Part shown: positions 1-10,714 of the stretch, piece after piece
How positions within the stretch are numbered: position 1 is the stretch's first letter
How the letters are laid out: each line of letters starts with the position of its first letter
Source of the DNA: Anniella stebbinsi
Taxonomy: Eukaryota > Chordata > Lepidosauria > Squamata > Anniellidae
DNA: 64,000 nt
Direction of reading: 5' to 3'
NCBI GenBank assembly: GCA_029215795.1
Contig: JARDYH010000002.1
Span: 43,074,001-43,138,000, forward strand
Notes under the pieces: model-generated
Seen by the model: the letters and a program-made list of their open reading frames with translations, nothing else
Databases searched by the model: none
What the model was told of the DNA's origin: nothing
Position numbers and translations under genes: made by a program

Positions 1-370
1 ACGGCTGAGCCGGGATTTTCACAGTCGCAGGAATGGATTTGTGCCTTATAAATGTACCTGGTTTTTATTCCTTTTGATGCTGACATGTAGAAAACTATTC
101 ATATTCATTGAACACAAAGTGTTTTCAGAAAGTCTTGTTTATGAAGCTGAATAAATGCCCGCATTCTCATGGCATTTCGGGAATTGGCAGATTTTAGAAG
201 ATTGTTCTACATTTGTAAATAGTACTAGGTTATCCCCCTTTTCAGTGTAGTTTTAGGCCATGGAGATTGTTGCTAGCATCACTTTCCAAATTGAAGCCAT
301 GTGTTCTCACACAAAATATTATGAAAGCAAGAAAAAGCCAAGTGAAAAATGCACAATGTAATATTTCAGA

Positions 371-468
371 GTCTTAGGCTACAATCCTATACCCACTTAC
401 CCGGGAGTAAGCCCTACTGAACTCAGTGGAACTTATTTCTGAGCAGACATGTGTACGATTGCACTATC
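371..468. repeat. Dispersed ~80-bp palindromic repeat, copy 1
   Basis: The segment runs from a 'ctacaatcctatacccac' motif through two facing arms (gggagtaag.. and ..cttatttctgag) to 'gtgtacgattgcact'. The arms are inverted relative to each other, so the unit can fold as a hairpin. Weaker copies with the same word order recur near 12594-12650, 41615-41705, 50325-50402, 59583-59645 and 59822-59890. I recognise this as a common squamate interspersed repeat but cannot assign a superfamily. It carries no coding capacity. Confidence 0.6.
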
Positions 469-480
469 AATATATTTTTA

Positions 481-482
<2 letters not shown>

Positions 483-516
<34 letters not shown>
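483..516. repeat. (AT)n microsatellite
   Basis: About 17 uninterrupted AT dinucleotides follow 'ttaag'. This is a simple repeat with no other content. Confidence 0.95.
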
Positions 517-518
<2 letters not shown>

Positions 519-1583
519 GTTTAAGGCAAATTTATTATAGATTTGACCACTTTACATTGGATTTCAATATTATGTATTCTGGTGCTACAGTCTCAGAATG
601 AAGCACCGGTCACACACATACACACAACAAGAAAGCAGTTAATTCTACCGGTGCTTGAGCCAAGTGTTTTACTGATGAAATGTGAACAGGAAGCTACAAA
701 TAATCACTGTGCAATGTGGTCTCAACTTCAATTAACCAAGCCCAAGGATAGACTACTGAAGTCATTTTCAGATTGATACTCTCTAGAGGACAGTAAATTC
801 CACACTCCTGAGTTGCTACTCTAGTAAACATGTTTTTTTTTCTGTGGTAAAATATCCATTGGGCACCTCCCATAGAGCTAAAGTTCAACTTCACTGAAAA
901 ATATAATGACTGCATGTCGGAGAAGACAGTGACTACTTCAGTACTTTAAACAGCTTTACAATCAGGAACTTTTAAAAATCTGGTTCCCTGATCATGTGTA
1001 GGAAGACTTCTATGTATACAAAGCAAAGAGAAGTTTCTTTAATTCCATTGACATCAGAAGCAAACCCTCTGCCCAGAGGACACTTGAAAAGTATGTTTTC
1101 TGTTTCCAAAGGCGAGAACTGTTATTTCTACAATAAGCTTCAGGTGAATTTATCTGAGCTTTTTCCATTTCTTCAGAAAGGATTTTGCAGGAAAGTGTTG
1201 CATGGTTTGAAAACAAGAAGGCAATTTTTCTACCGAGGGTAGCGTAATTCCATTCATGATCACACACCAGGTCACCTTTCATTTTCAGCAAGTAAAATAG
1301 AATTAAAAGTGCCTGCTATAATCTGTCTGCTTCCCTCCTCTTGTGATTCACAGAGCTATTGTGATATTATGAAATGTTCACAAACATTCTAATTGATAGG
1401 GTCAGTGTGGAGACTAACGATCTGTGCAATAGTTGTGAGTTAAGTGAAAAACTGGGAGGGCTAAGGCAAGACTTAACACTATGCTTAGGGATGAGAATAG
1501 CTGAGGGAAAGGTGCTGGGATTTGGCTATAAAGATAGAAAGCCAGTGTGGGCTATCCAGTATATAGCACTGAGTGTCACATGT
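517..1583. other. Unassigned AT-rich sequence
   Basis: No repeat family, RNA gene or convincing coding exon is visible here. Short open frames on both strands have no recognisable domain, no codon bias and no splice context. The first 370 bases of the window are similar: AT-rich, without a recognised feature. Confidence 0.4.
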
Positions 1584-1591
1584 ATAATTAT

Positions 1592-2550
1592 TAGGGGTGT
1601 GCACTGGATCGGGTCTGATCCACGATCTGGACCCGATCCGGGGGAAATCGGATACAATTATCTGATTTCCGATCCCCGCATCTGGATTGTCCGATCTGAT
1701 CCGAACCGGTCTGGAAGAACCCGATCCAGTTCGGATAAGATCGGAGGATCGGACCTCCTCCCGCCCCTCGTGCTCCTTACCTGCCAGGGCCGTCCACTGC
1801 CACCAGCAGCAGACAGCCCCGGCAGGTAAGGAGCGCGAGGGGCGGGAGGTGAGAGGGCCCCCCCACTTACCTGCCAGGCCCTCCGCTTCCCTCCGGTGCG
1901 CATCTCTACTGAGAAACAGGCTTCACAGTCTGGTTCTCAGTAGAGCGCCAGGTGATGATGTCATCACCTGGCGTGCTACTGAGAGGCAGGCCGCGAAGCC
2001 TATTTCTCATAGAGACGTGCACTGAAGGGAAGCGGATGCCCTGGCAGTTAAGGAGTGCAAGGGAGGGGGAGGGGGCCATCCGCTGCCGTCCGCTGCTGCC
2101 CACTGGTTGAATCTACTGAGAAACAGGCTTCGCGGCCTGGTTCTCAATAGAGCAGCAGGTGATGATGTCATCACGTAGCGCTCTACTGAGAACTAGGCTG
2201 CGAAGCCTGTTTCTCAGTAGATTGGACCAGCGGATGGCAGTGGGCACCCCGGCAGGTAAGGAGCATGAGTGGGGGGGAGGGACAGGGAGGGGGGAGTTAG
2301 GCCCCCACTCACTTGCCCCCATGTTTTCGCCACAGGCTTGCATTGGGGAAAGCTTTCTTTTCCCCAATGTAAGCCTATGGCGAAAACAGCTAAAATGGCA
2401 TCCGATACGAAAATCGGACGTCCGATTTTTGAATTGGGATCAGGTCCAAACCAAACTGGGAAGCCTCCGATCTGATCCGATCCAATCTGAGGCCTCGGTT
2501 CTGGTACCAATCCTGGTTCCGATCCGATCTGGGGGGCATGCACATCCCTA
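1592..2550. mobile_element. hAT-type non-autonomous element (GATCC-rich palindrome), copy 1
   Basis: The termini are TAGGGGTGTGCACTGGATC and ..GCATGCACATCCCTA, imperfect inverted repeats. They are flanked by an 8-bp target duplication with one mismatch (ataattat at 1584-1591, atgattat at 2551-2558). An 8-bp duplication is the hAT signature. The ends are packed with GATCC/GGATC words and ATCGGA variants. The GC-rich centre holds two ~110-bp subrepeats (about 1905-2025 and 2110-2230), each with a near-perfect palindrome around 'ggtgatgatgtcatcacc'. No transposase frame is present, so it must depend on a helper. The open frames inside it are by-products of GC-rich, stop-poor sequence. A relative lies at 23912-24983. 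Confidence 0.85.
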
Positions 2551-2558
2551 ATGATTAT

Positions 2559-2860
2559 CTGCCTATTGCAAGAAGTTGTGGGCATGTGCTTGGACCAATG
2601 AACTCCTAGCTTACAGGGAATGAGTTCATTAAGTTGAAGCCAAGGTTGCTGACCTGCAGAAGCTGAGAAAGGTACAGAGATTGGTGAATGACGCTTTCAG
2701 GGATGTGATAATGGTGTCCCACTCCCAGGATGACAGTTCCTCTGCTGTAATGGAGAATTAGCGACATAGACAGATGGGTGTGTGACAGACATGTAGACTG
2801 CCTGGTGACTTACCCACCTGGTGTGAAGGTTGTAGATGTCACACATTGGCTAGACAGGTT
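2559..2860 (+). other. Unassigned, possibly LINE-derived
   Basis: This segment lies between the hAT element and a CR1 3' fragment. Phrases such as 'gcctggtgacttacccacc' have the look of degraded LINE sequence, but I could not align it to a specific domain and no open frame survives. Confidence 0.3.
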
Positions 2861-3283
2861 TTCTCTTAGTATTAGAACCTGCGTCATCCAATAAAGCTGA
2901 ATGGAGGTAAATTCAGGATAGCTAAAATGAAATATTTCTTGACACAGTACATTATTATACTATGGAATTTGCTACCACAAGATGTAGTCATGATCACAAA
3001 CCTGGATGGTTTTAAAAGGGGCTTAGAAAAATCCAGGGGTGATAAGGCTATCAATGGCTACCACTCATAATGGCTATATATTACCTCCAGTATCAGAGAT
3101 AGTATGCCTCTCAATATCAGAGGCTGAGGATCGTGAGTGTGTGTGTGTGTGTGTGTGTGTCATATCACACTCATGTCCTGCTTGTGGGCTTCCTATATGT
3201 ATCAGGTTGGCTAGTGTGGGAGTAGAATGCTGGATAAGATAGGCCTTTATTCTGATCCAGCATGGCTTTTCGTATGCCATCTG
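2860..3283 (+). mobile_element. CR1-type LINE 3' fragment
   Basis: The sense strand carries the usual C-terminal and 3' UTR signature of squamate CR1 elements. It contains 'ggaatttgctaccacaagatgtag', then 'ggatggttttaaaaggggct', then the 3' tip 'attctgatccagcatggctt' with 'ggataagataggcc'. The antisense form of the same tip occurs at 51778-51935. A (TG)n tract has expanded inside the fragment. The copy is 5'-truncated and non-coding. Confidence 0.65.
3136..3160. repeat. (TG)n microsatellite
   Basis: About 12 TG units lie inside the CR1 fragment. Confidence 0.95.
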
Positions 3284-4671
3284 GGGATGGTTTTGCAAAG
3301 GGAGGTGGATACTGCACACATGGATAGACATTAATATTGCATACTTCAATTTCTAGCACACTTTTTACAAAGTCCTCCACCAGATGCTCTTAAGGAAACT
3401 TAACCATCAATGAATGTAACAGGTCCTCATATGAACTGGTAACTACTTAAAAGTTGGGAAACAATGGAGAGAAAGAAACAGGGGACTTCTGCTTGTTTTA
3501 CAGTGGAGGGCAGTGAACATCTTCCAAAGTTCTCTACTTCTACCAGCACTATTGAACATTTGTGCAAATGAACTGCAGTCTATGTAAATAATGAAGACGC
3601 ATGCAGCCAGGGGAGAGCGAGCCTTCAATTCTCATTGCTTAGTGGCTTACCTGAGGTTGCTACATGGTTGCAACCATGTAAGGGAAGGGAACAAGGAATT
3701 CACAGCCCAGCAACTGACCATTCAGCAGGTGGGGTGAAATAAGATGAAATGCAACAGGAATAGCTATTTTGACCTAATGAGAACTGAGATCGGGGGTTTG
3801 GGGAGAGGATATGTTATCCTAAATACTGTGTGTAAGAAGAGGTAGAAGCAGACCTAATTATATTTTATTATTTTATGTAATCCACATTGGGAATACTTCT
3901 TGATAAAAAGGGGGACAGAAATAAACAAACACCTGACCAGCTGGCACCAACCCTTACTGTCCCAGAACATCCTGTTACCTCCATCCTCGACCCTTTCTGC
4001 CAAGTGCTACCATATATATAGTTAAAACACATGCATGTATATGCAGATTGACAATAACTAATTCTTAAATAAACACGACACCACTCATAGAAAGCAGAGA
4101 ATAGGAACAGCAGTAGAATAGTCAACTGGAGTGGATAGCTGTATTAGATATCTGTCCATTTAAATTTGGTATTTGTTTCCAGTAACGGACAGCAAAAACA
4201 GAGGTATTAGCTTTTTGAATAACCCAGTATTACTCCCCTGTATCTGCATGGGTTTGGGGTTGGGTTTCTTTTAAAATTTGCTAACTGAAAACTTCAAAAA
4301 TACAAGTGTTGCATTCACTCCTCCAGAAAAACCTTGTCGAAAGGTGAAAGAGACTCTATCAGGGTAGGAAAAAAACAGAAAGCTGCAGATAGTAAAGATT
4401 ACTTAAACGAAGGCAAAGTTCATCTGTGTAAATAGTGAGTGGCTACCAAATGAAGGACAAAAGAGTCAAGGAGACCAAAACATCCTGGGTAGGAGAGATG
4501 GTGAGACTGTAAACACAGTAAATTATAGTGTGTGTGTGTGTGTGGGGGGGGGGTTGAAGAGTAAAGAATAGATAACCCAGAGGCACGATGTGTGAAAACC
4601 CATCACCTCTCAAAACATATTGACAGAGGAGCCATAAATCCTAAACATCACAGCCAATGCCAGTACATACC
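3284..4671. other. Unassigned intergenic sequence
   Basis: AT-rich sequence without a recognised repeat or coding exon. A short TG/G-rich simple tract lies at about 4530-4552. Small open frames on both strands lack domains. Confidence 0.4.
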
Positions 4672-4679
4672 ATTTGACC

Positions 4680-4999
4680 TAGGCTGACCAGATAAAATCC
4701 AGGTCAGGGCTCCTGTAACTTTAACAGTTGTAGAGAAAAGGGCATTTCAGCCAGTGTCATTTGTATGCAATTAGTTCCTGGTGATATTCCTTCTTCATCA
4801 CAACAGTTAAAGTTGCAGGCACTATACTAGAGTGACCACATACAAAAGAAGGCAGGGCCCCTGCAACTTTAACTGTTGTGATGAAGAGGGAATATCACCA
4901 GGAACTAATTACATACAAATGACACTGGCTGAAATGCCCTTTTCTCTACAACTGTTAAAGTTACAGGAGCCCTGACCTGGATTTTATCTGGTCACCCTA
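4680..4999. mobile_element. 320-bp hAT-type palindromic MITE, copy A
   Basis: The termini are TAGGCTGACCAGAT and ATCTGGTCACCCTA. They are flanked by a perfect 8-bp target duplication, atttgacc, at 4672-4679 and 5000-5007. Almost the whole element is one inverted repeat: the arm containing 'taactttaacagttgtagag' is repeated in reverse complement near the right end, and a second pair carries 'ctttaactgttgtgatgaag'. There is no coding capacity. The 8-bp duplication and TAGGG-type ends place it with hAT. Three more full-length copies of exactly 320 bp lie at 37784, 46906 and 53875. Confidence 0.9.
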
Positions 5000-5089
5000 A
5001 TTTGACCTCAAAGAGATAAACTCTCTTCCTACACAATTTTCCACAATATTTTAACAGTTTATTATCATAGTCTTTTAACTCTGCTGTTT

Positions 5090-5280
5090 TAAATCTGTAT
5101 TTTAAATTTGTATTTTAAATCTGCATTGCTGAGTGGGTTTTTACTCTGGAGTTTTTATATTGTGTTTTTATATTGTGTTTTTATACTGTTTTGTTGATGG
5201 TTTTAATTTTTGTGAACCACCCAGAGAGCTTCGGCTATTGGGCAATATATAAATGTAATAAATAAATAAAAATAATAAAA
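5090..5280 (+). mobile_element. L2-type LINE 3' tail
   Basis: The segment ends with the 3' UTR signature 'cacccagagagcttcggcta' followed by 'atataaatgtaataaataaa'. It is the same tail seen in reverse at 15936-16010 on the full L2 copy. Only about 190 bp of 3' UTR is present, a strongly 5'-truncated insertion. Confidence 0.7.
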
Positions 5281-5700
5281 CACACTTGACAGTTGTTAAA
5301 AAAAACAAAAACCAACAAATTGTTTATATAAAGGTAATATATAAACCTTCCACTGGTTTAGAATCAAATCAGACCTCTTTGGAAGGACAACAGGCCTCCT
5401 GCACATCCGCCACAGAGAGACAGAGAGACCAAAATGTTTTCAGGAATAGTGAAATTAGCTTTTGTATGTTTGGGTTTCCTTGGGGTCTATTGCTTACGTG
5501 TTTATGCAGTGTCATGCCTCTTTCATATGCTTATTATTTAAATTGTGAATTGCTGGGAAATAGTTTTTTTTAGTCTTAGAAATGCTGAATGCTGTGATGC
5601 TGTGCCATTTGTATTGGAAGGAGGAGAGGGGAAATAGGTGCCCCCCTCCTTTTGCAGCATTAGGATTGAGAGGAGAAAGAACCTTGGAACTGGGTTGTTC
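5281..5700. other. Unassigned sequence
   Basis: No repeat family or coding domain is recognised. A 95-residue frame at 5286-5573 is hydrophobic at its end but has no recognisable motif and no gene context. Confidence 0.35.
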
Positions 5701-5701
5701 T

Positions 5702-5990
5702 AGAGCAGCTTTTGCCAACTTGGTGACCTCCAGGTATGTTGGATTGCAGCTTCCATTTCTCCTAGCCAGATTGGGCCATGAAGTCCATGACCAGGAGGGT
5801 GCTTTTGCCTATTGATGAGTTTCCCACAGGCATCTAGATGGCCACTGTGCGAACAGAATTCTGGACAAGACAGGCCCTTGGTCTGATCCAACAATGGCTC
5901 TTTTGTTCTTACATTCTTACGAATGATAGGAGATGCAGACCAACACATCTGGGGTGGGTGGGACCAGGTTGGGGAAAGCTATTCTAGGAT
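5702..5990. mobile_element. Palindromic repeat split by a CR1 3' tip
   Basis: The left arm (5702-5793, 'gagcagcttttgccaacttg') and right arm (about 5926-5990, 'accaggttggggaaagct') are inverted copies of each other. They belong to a common lizard palindrome whose consensus arms read like 'gggagttgtagtcca'. Between them (about 5796-5925) lies a CR1 3' end on the plus strand, with 'gacaagacaggcccttggtc' and 'gatccaacaatggctctttt'. A one-armed relative of the palindrome is at 8712-8782. Confidence 0.55.
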
Positions 5991-6561
5991 AAAGGGGAGG
6001 AATCTCTTTAACCATACAGCCATCTAGCAGATATTGAGGTCATGATAAGGACCTGGATACCAATCTCTATTCTGAAATCGAAGTGATAACCAGGAACTCA
6101 CCTACAATAAGTTCCTGTTTCTATTCCAGTTCCACATCAAAAGTTTAGGACCTTAGCCAGCTGAAAGATATATCATCCTTCAAATAGGCAAAGGTATTTA
6201 AATAAAGGCTTGGGACATATATACAGGAACAATTTGTCACAACAGGATAGACCAGGCTGTCATTTTCTTAGAGCACTAAGCACCCGCTTGAGGAAAATGA
6301 ATGCTGGAATGCTGAAGAATAGTCCCTCCATTCCTAAATGCATTAGAGCTAGGAATGAAGCTCAGTAGACCAATGGACTCCATTTGGTGATCCAGTGGAG
6401 CATAATAAGGTCTTGCTTGTTTTCCCATTCCATATCAAGAGTGCCATTTTTTGGTGGAAAGGCAGGGTATAAATCAAATGAATGAATGAATGAATGAATG
6501 AATGAATGAATAAATAAATAAGACTTTGAGGGACTTAGCCAGCTGGAAGGGGGCAGCACCA
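5991..6561. other. Unassigned sequence with a LINE-like tail
   Basis: Most of this stretch is unrecognised. Bases around 6450-6475 ('gaaaggcagggtataaatc') resemble a LINE or SINE 3' tail and run directly into the GAAT tract that follows. Confidence 0.35.
6476..6522. repeat. (GAAT)n/(AAAT)n microsatellite
   Basis: About eight GAAT units grade into AAAT units. This is probably the expanded tail of the retroposon fragment just upstream. Confidence 0.9.
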
Positions 6562-6569
6562 CACTGAAG

Positions 6570-6979
6570 TAGGGAGGTATAACAAATTCGTTTCATTTTG
6601 TTTTTGATCAGGATTTACACGGTTTGCACCTCTTGGACTACACACAGACAATCTTTGGTCGAACTTGCAGTGTGATTTGCAGATCCAAAAAATTGCATTC
6701 GACAGCATACGTATATTAGGGGGAGAATGCATGGAAAACTGCATACTTTTGAAAAGTGTGCACAAATGTACAAAAACGCTTCAGTCAATAGGAGAAGAAT
6801 GCATACGTGTCAAAGATGTGCGCAATTGATGACTTCATTTGGAAAAATCCAGCCAAAAATACGCATGGAAAGGAAAAAACAAAACTCACAATCTGATATG
6901 GATTTGAGTCAGAATGAGCTCCAAGATGGAATTCAGAGAACTTTGGTGAGCTTGAGTTTTGCTGACTCATACATCCCTA
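6570..6979. mobile_element. hAT-type non-autonomous element, 410 bp
   Basis: The termini TAGGGAGGTAT and ATACATCCCTA are inverted repeats. They are flanked by an 8-bp target duplication with one mismatch (cactgaag at 6562-6569, cattgaag at 6980-6987). The interior contains many 'gcacaaatgtacaaaaacg'-like words and no transposase. The 11696-12110 region has similar internal wording. TIR and duplication length both fit hAT. Confidence 0.75.
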
Positions 6980-6987
6980 CATTGAAG

Positions 6988-7744
6988 TAATATACATGGG
7001 GAAACTTAACGTATGTGTAGCTTGTTCATCTTCTGACTCAAGGCATGAAAAGGAGTTGATCACAGCTATTTTTGGAGCATGTTACAAGGAGGAGTAAGGG
7101 GAAATGAGAAATGGGTGGGGTCTTGGGGTACTCCCTAAAAACAACTGAGACAGCAAAGGAAACATGTCATCTGCTGTTTGTTCCAACATAAGGATTACTT
7201 AGTGGTGGATTGTGATTCATAGGCAATGCCATTGAGTCATCCTGCCTCTGGGGAGCTGACCCTTACATACCTCAGGGTTTCAAGTCACAGTCTGTCCCAT
7301 AAAGTATGGGGCAGCAGAATATGATGCAACCCGTCAAAGCTTTTTCTTCATCTGCTGCATTTCATTTTTTTCGTCAGTTTTGCCCTGTTGTGATGGCCTT
7401 CGGGCAACCATTTAGATAAAGCCTCCAAATGTGGTATCATCTGTATCCTTTTGCTCTGCCTGCTTTATTCTGCTGCTTCTGTTGTGTACCTTGAGCGTCT
7501 TTGTTTGCTTGCTTGCTTCCTGGGGCCAATTCTACAGCAAATTTAAACATAGTGAAAAATAACAACACTATGTGTAGAGAAATAGCATATAAAGTTACGT
7601 TTTGAACATTCAAAGCAAGGAAATTCAAAAACTGAGTCCGTTCTTCCTTCAGTGGCCACTTGACCATCACAGCAGACTTAGTTCTGAAATGCAGTGGGCA
7701 GCAGTAGAAGAAATAGAGGTTCTATGTCAGACCTGTGGATCAGT
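6988..7744. other. Unassigned sequence
   Basis: No repeat, RNA gene or coding exon is recognised. A 77-residue minus-strand frame at 7437-7670 has no domain. Confidence 0.35.
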
Positions 7745-8330
7745 CATTAATTAAGCATCATATTAAATTAGACCACCATCCATCCTAATGGATTCCAGTG
7801 TGTTGTAAAATAATAAAAGTACAATAAAAGCAACAAATTCCTTCCTATACCATAAAACCAGGAAGCAAAAAACCCTACAATTTCAGGCAGAGGCAATAAA
7901 AATGATTTAAAAGGCCTGGGTTCGAACTGATGTCAAAAGGATTGTAATGTCGGTGCCAATCAAACTTCCTTATGGAGGGTAATAAAAAGTTGGGGGGGCA
8001 CCACAGAAAAGGCCATCTCCTTAGCATAAGCACAATGTACTTTACCAAGTGATGGTACACAAAGAAGGGCCTCATATGGAGATCTGAATACAGGGTCAGG
8101 ATGGTATGGGACAAAGGACTCCATCAGGTACATTTAAGGTTACGAATAAAAAAACTGACTTGCTGGAGATCACGGTACATCCAATCTACCATTCTGTTTC
8201 TAACAGCAACCAGTCAACTACCAGCTTCTAGGACACTCACAAGCAGAACATGAAGGCAACACAACAGTGTCCTGAGCATCTGGGATCCATAGATATGCTG
8301 CCCCTGAAAATGGAGCATCCATTGAATCAC
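7745..8330 (-). mobile_element. L2-type LINE 3' fragment, decayed
   Basis: Read on the minus strand, the segment keeps weak similarity to the C-terminal region of the L2 copy at 16117-17187. Landmarks on the plus strand are 'gggcaccacagaaaaggcca' and 'aagggcctcatatgga', both seen in better-preserved L2 copies. It is frameshifted throughout and truncated at the 5' side. Confidence 0.55.
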
Positions 8331-8360
8331 TGTAATGACTAGCTGCTATTGATAGACTAG

Positions 8361-8700
8361 GACCATGTCTACACTTGTCATTTATCCTGGGGTGGTCATG
8401 AGGTCATCCCTGCACTTCCAAATGACGCACAGCTGATCCCAGGGTGAACTGGGGATGAGCACTCAGTTCTCCCGGGATAGCTAAGACTGCTTTTTTCCCA
8501 TTTTCCCCACCGTCTCGGGACGATCCCGGGCTCCACAGGCAGTGTGGCTCTCCCTCCTAGCGTTCTCCCTCTTCCCCATGAGTAGCAGGGCTCAGGAAAT
8601 GGGCATGGAGCTTTGCGGGGGGAGTCTGTGGGCATCGCGGGGTGAGCATTTTCACCATTGGGGTGGCGCTCGGCATCTTCCAACACCGAGTTTGTTATTT
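8361..8700. mobile_element. GC-rich MITE-like element, family member 1
   Basis: The segment begins at 'ggaccatgtctacacttg'. It has an interior of 'gatcccagggtgaactgggg', 'cgggacgatcccgggctcc' and 'ccccatgagtagcagggctc'. The same order of words occurs at 30733-31200 and, reversed, at 41815-42367. No coding capacity. Its right end is unclear because the sequence merges into the palindromic-repeat arm at 8712. Confidence 0.5.
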
Positions 8701-8711
8701 GGGTTTGTAAT

Positions 8712-8782
8712 GCAATGCAATGATGGGAGTTGTAGTCCAACACCTTTGGAGGGCACCAGGTTGGGGAAGGGCTGCTCTAAAC
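8712..8782. repeat. One arm of the 'gggagttgtagtcca' palindromic repeat
   Basis: 'gatgggagttgtagtccaac' followed by 'gagggcaccaggttggggaa' is the right arm of the palindrome seen around 5926-5990. No partner arm is evident here. Confidence 0.55.
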
Positions 8783-9106
8783 AAAAAAAAGAGAAGTAGG
8801 TGGCCCTAAGTTGTTCGTGATCAGTTTTCCACAACCCCACAGTCACCTCTGCATATCATATTCTCCACCCTGTCCTCATGGTTTATCTGCTTTGGGAGAA
8901 TGAGAATTTCACTTGCACTTTCTGCCTCCTTAGGGAGGATGTGGCATTAAGGCTTGTGAGCCTTAACTCCCAATTTCCCTGCTTTTTGGTGCTTGGTTGG
9001 AAACTGTAGAGCCTTAACATTGTTTTTGTAAACTGTAGGTTTTTTGTTTAATGATATATGTGTTTTATATATGAAAGTGGGACTTTGCAATGCATACATA
9101 TGCAAA
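8783..9106. other. Unassigned sequence
   Basis: Contains no recognised element. It is AT-rich toward 9060. Confidence 0.35.
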
Positions 9107-9109
9107 TCA

Positions 9110-9437
9110 GGTCCCCTCTACAAGATTTTGGTTTGACGCCCGGTTGGCTGATTATGCGCATCTTCTCCCAATCACTTTTACAGTAGGCAGTGAAGCGCAT
9201 TACCAGTTGTATGAAACACGCTTTAAAGTTGTTTAATGCGGAGCATCACTTGTTTACATGGTCATAAGGCGCTTTAATTCCCGCGGTAAATTCAAACTTG
9301 CTATTTAACGTGCATTCGATAATGCGCATAATCAGATAGAAAAAGCGCCTCAACCCCCGATTTGCGCTCCGTTCATGTGAAGGTGAAATCGGTAATGCGC
9401 TTTGAAAGAGCTTTAAATCGCTCTTGTAGAGGCACCC
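9110..9437. mobile_element. GCGC-rich Harbinger-like MITE, copy 1
   Basis: The ends are GGTCCCCTCTACAAG and CTTGTAGAGGCACCC, inverted repeats flanked by the 3-bp duplication TCA (9107-9109 and 9438-9440). A 3-bp TNA-type duplication with GG..CC ends fits the PIF/Harbinger superfamily. The interior is full of 'aatgcgc', 'gcgcat' and 'gcgcttt' words in both orientations and retains many CpGs, unlike its surroundings. There is no transposase frame. Other copies are at 26339, 49602 and 52976. Confidence 0.8.
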
Positions 9438-9440
9438 TCA

Positions 9441-9950
9441 GAGAAAGGGAGGGATGAAGGGAGAAATCATTCCCCTGCCTGCATTGTTTAGGTTTGCAGA
9501 ATTCTTACTAATCTTTGATTCTTTTTCTAGCTTAGTACGTCTGTTGGAAAATGTAAGGTCTCGGGCTGTCATCAATAGGAAGGCTGTTGAAAATTAAATA
9601 GATTAGATTATGTCCTTTGGTGGGAATTTTGTGTGTTTCCTCACTGGATTGTTAGAATAAGGAAGAGGAGACAGTGAGGGAAAGGAACCATCTGTAGCAA
9701 GAGGCCATGCAAAAATAGCCACAGGGGAAGCTCTGTTGCTGGTGGTCTCCAGAGTCTGCTTTGAACCATAGTTAGTACATGGCCCAAAGGGTCAGTTGCT
9801 GTGCCCTGTTGCTCAGGAGTCCATCATTTGAATGGCAGGGAGCCAAGATCATTTTGTCAGAAGTGTTTCTTGGTTATACAGAGGGCCAGGTACAATTTCA
9901 GGACTTCACTAGGTTACACTGATAGTGCCCATATGATAATGAGGAACAAT
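9441..9950. other. Unassigned sequence
   Basis: No element recognised. The region ends where the L2 fragment becomes alignable. Confidence 0.35.
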
Positions 9951-10465
9951 TCTAACCCAGTTGCACTGGTGCTGGTTTTGACCTATAAAGTCTTACTTGG
10001 CTCGGGACCACAGGACCTGATGGAACACCTGTCTTGGCATGAATTGACCTGTACGCTACACTCAACATCTAAGGCCTTCCTCTGGGTGCCTCCTCCAAGG
10101 GAAGCTTGGAACGTGGCAACAAGAGAGAGGGCCTTGGTGGTGGTGGCCCCCCAGTTATGGAATGATCCCCCTGACAAGGTGTGCCTGGCCCCAACATTGT
10201 TATGTTTTTGGCACCAACACTGTTATATTTTTGGCACTGGGTTAAAACTGCCCTCTTCTCTCAGGCATTTGGCAGCATACAATGAGCTTAAATTAATCCT
10301 TTTGTCATCTCTGCTGATGATTTAACAAATTGTTTTAGATAGCTGTTGTCTGTGGTTTCATGTAAATGTTTTTCGTTTTGTATTACGGTTTTTAATTTTT
10401 GTAAACTGCCCAGAGAGTTTAATTATGGGGCAGTATAAAAATGTAATAGATTAAATGAAATGTGA
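9950..10465 (+). mobile_element. L2-type LINE 3' fragment
   Basis: The plus strand encodes the end of the L2 reverse-transcriptase ORF, with matches to the fuller copy at 16117-17187. The conserved stretches are 'VLTYKVLLGSGPQDLMEHL', '[19 protein letters not shown]' and '[14 protein letters not shown]'. The frame is open from 9801 to 10325, but the part upstream of about 9950 is not LINE. The 3' UTR tail 'aaactgcccagagagttt' ends near 10465. It is 5'-truncated and contains no catalytic residues. Confidence 0.8.
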
Positions 10466-10559
10466 TAATACTGAGATTCCCAGGTGAATTGATTCTGGGA
10501 TATTTGACCTAGTTCTCTTTCTGGAGCACAACACATATGGGATTATTTAGACATATGCA

Positions 10560-10640
10560 AGCTACCCCTACCATGAGGCAGAGTGAGGTAGCTGCCTCAA
10601 GCAGAGGCTGGGGTCAGGGAGAGGTGGTGAGGTGCTAGTG
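10560..10640. repeat. Fragment of a dispersed repeat ('ctgcctcaagcagaggctg')
   Basis: The words 'accatgaggcagagtgaggt' and 'agctgcctcaagcagaggct' match the core of a repeat also present around 35786-35850 and 51633-51660. Family not assigned. Confidence 0.4.
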
Positions 10641-10714
10641 TTATGTGCAGTGGCATCAGAGTACATTTTGAAATGCAGGAACTTATCATGACAATACTCA
10701 CAGCCATGCCCCTA

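Noticed and set aside
1374..2551. Several 80-150 residue frames on both strands in the GATCC-rich region
   Set aside because: They lie in a palindromic hAT-type element with GC-rich, stop-poor repeats. No domain, and frames are open on both strands at once.
9110..9437. Repeated 'aatgcgc' words suggesting a CRISPR-like array
   Set aside because: Spacing is irregular and the words occur in both orientations. The segment is a transposon with TNA duplications, and the genome is vertebrate.
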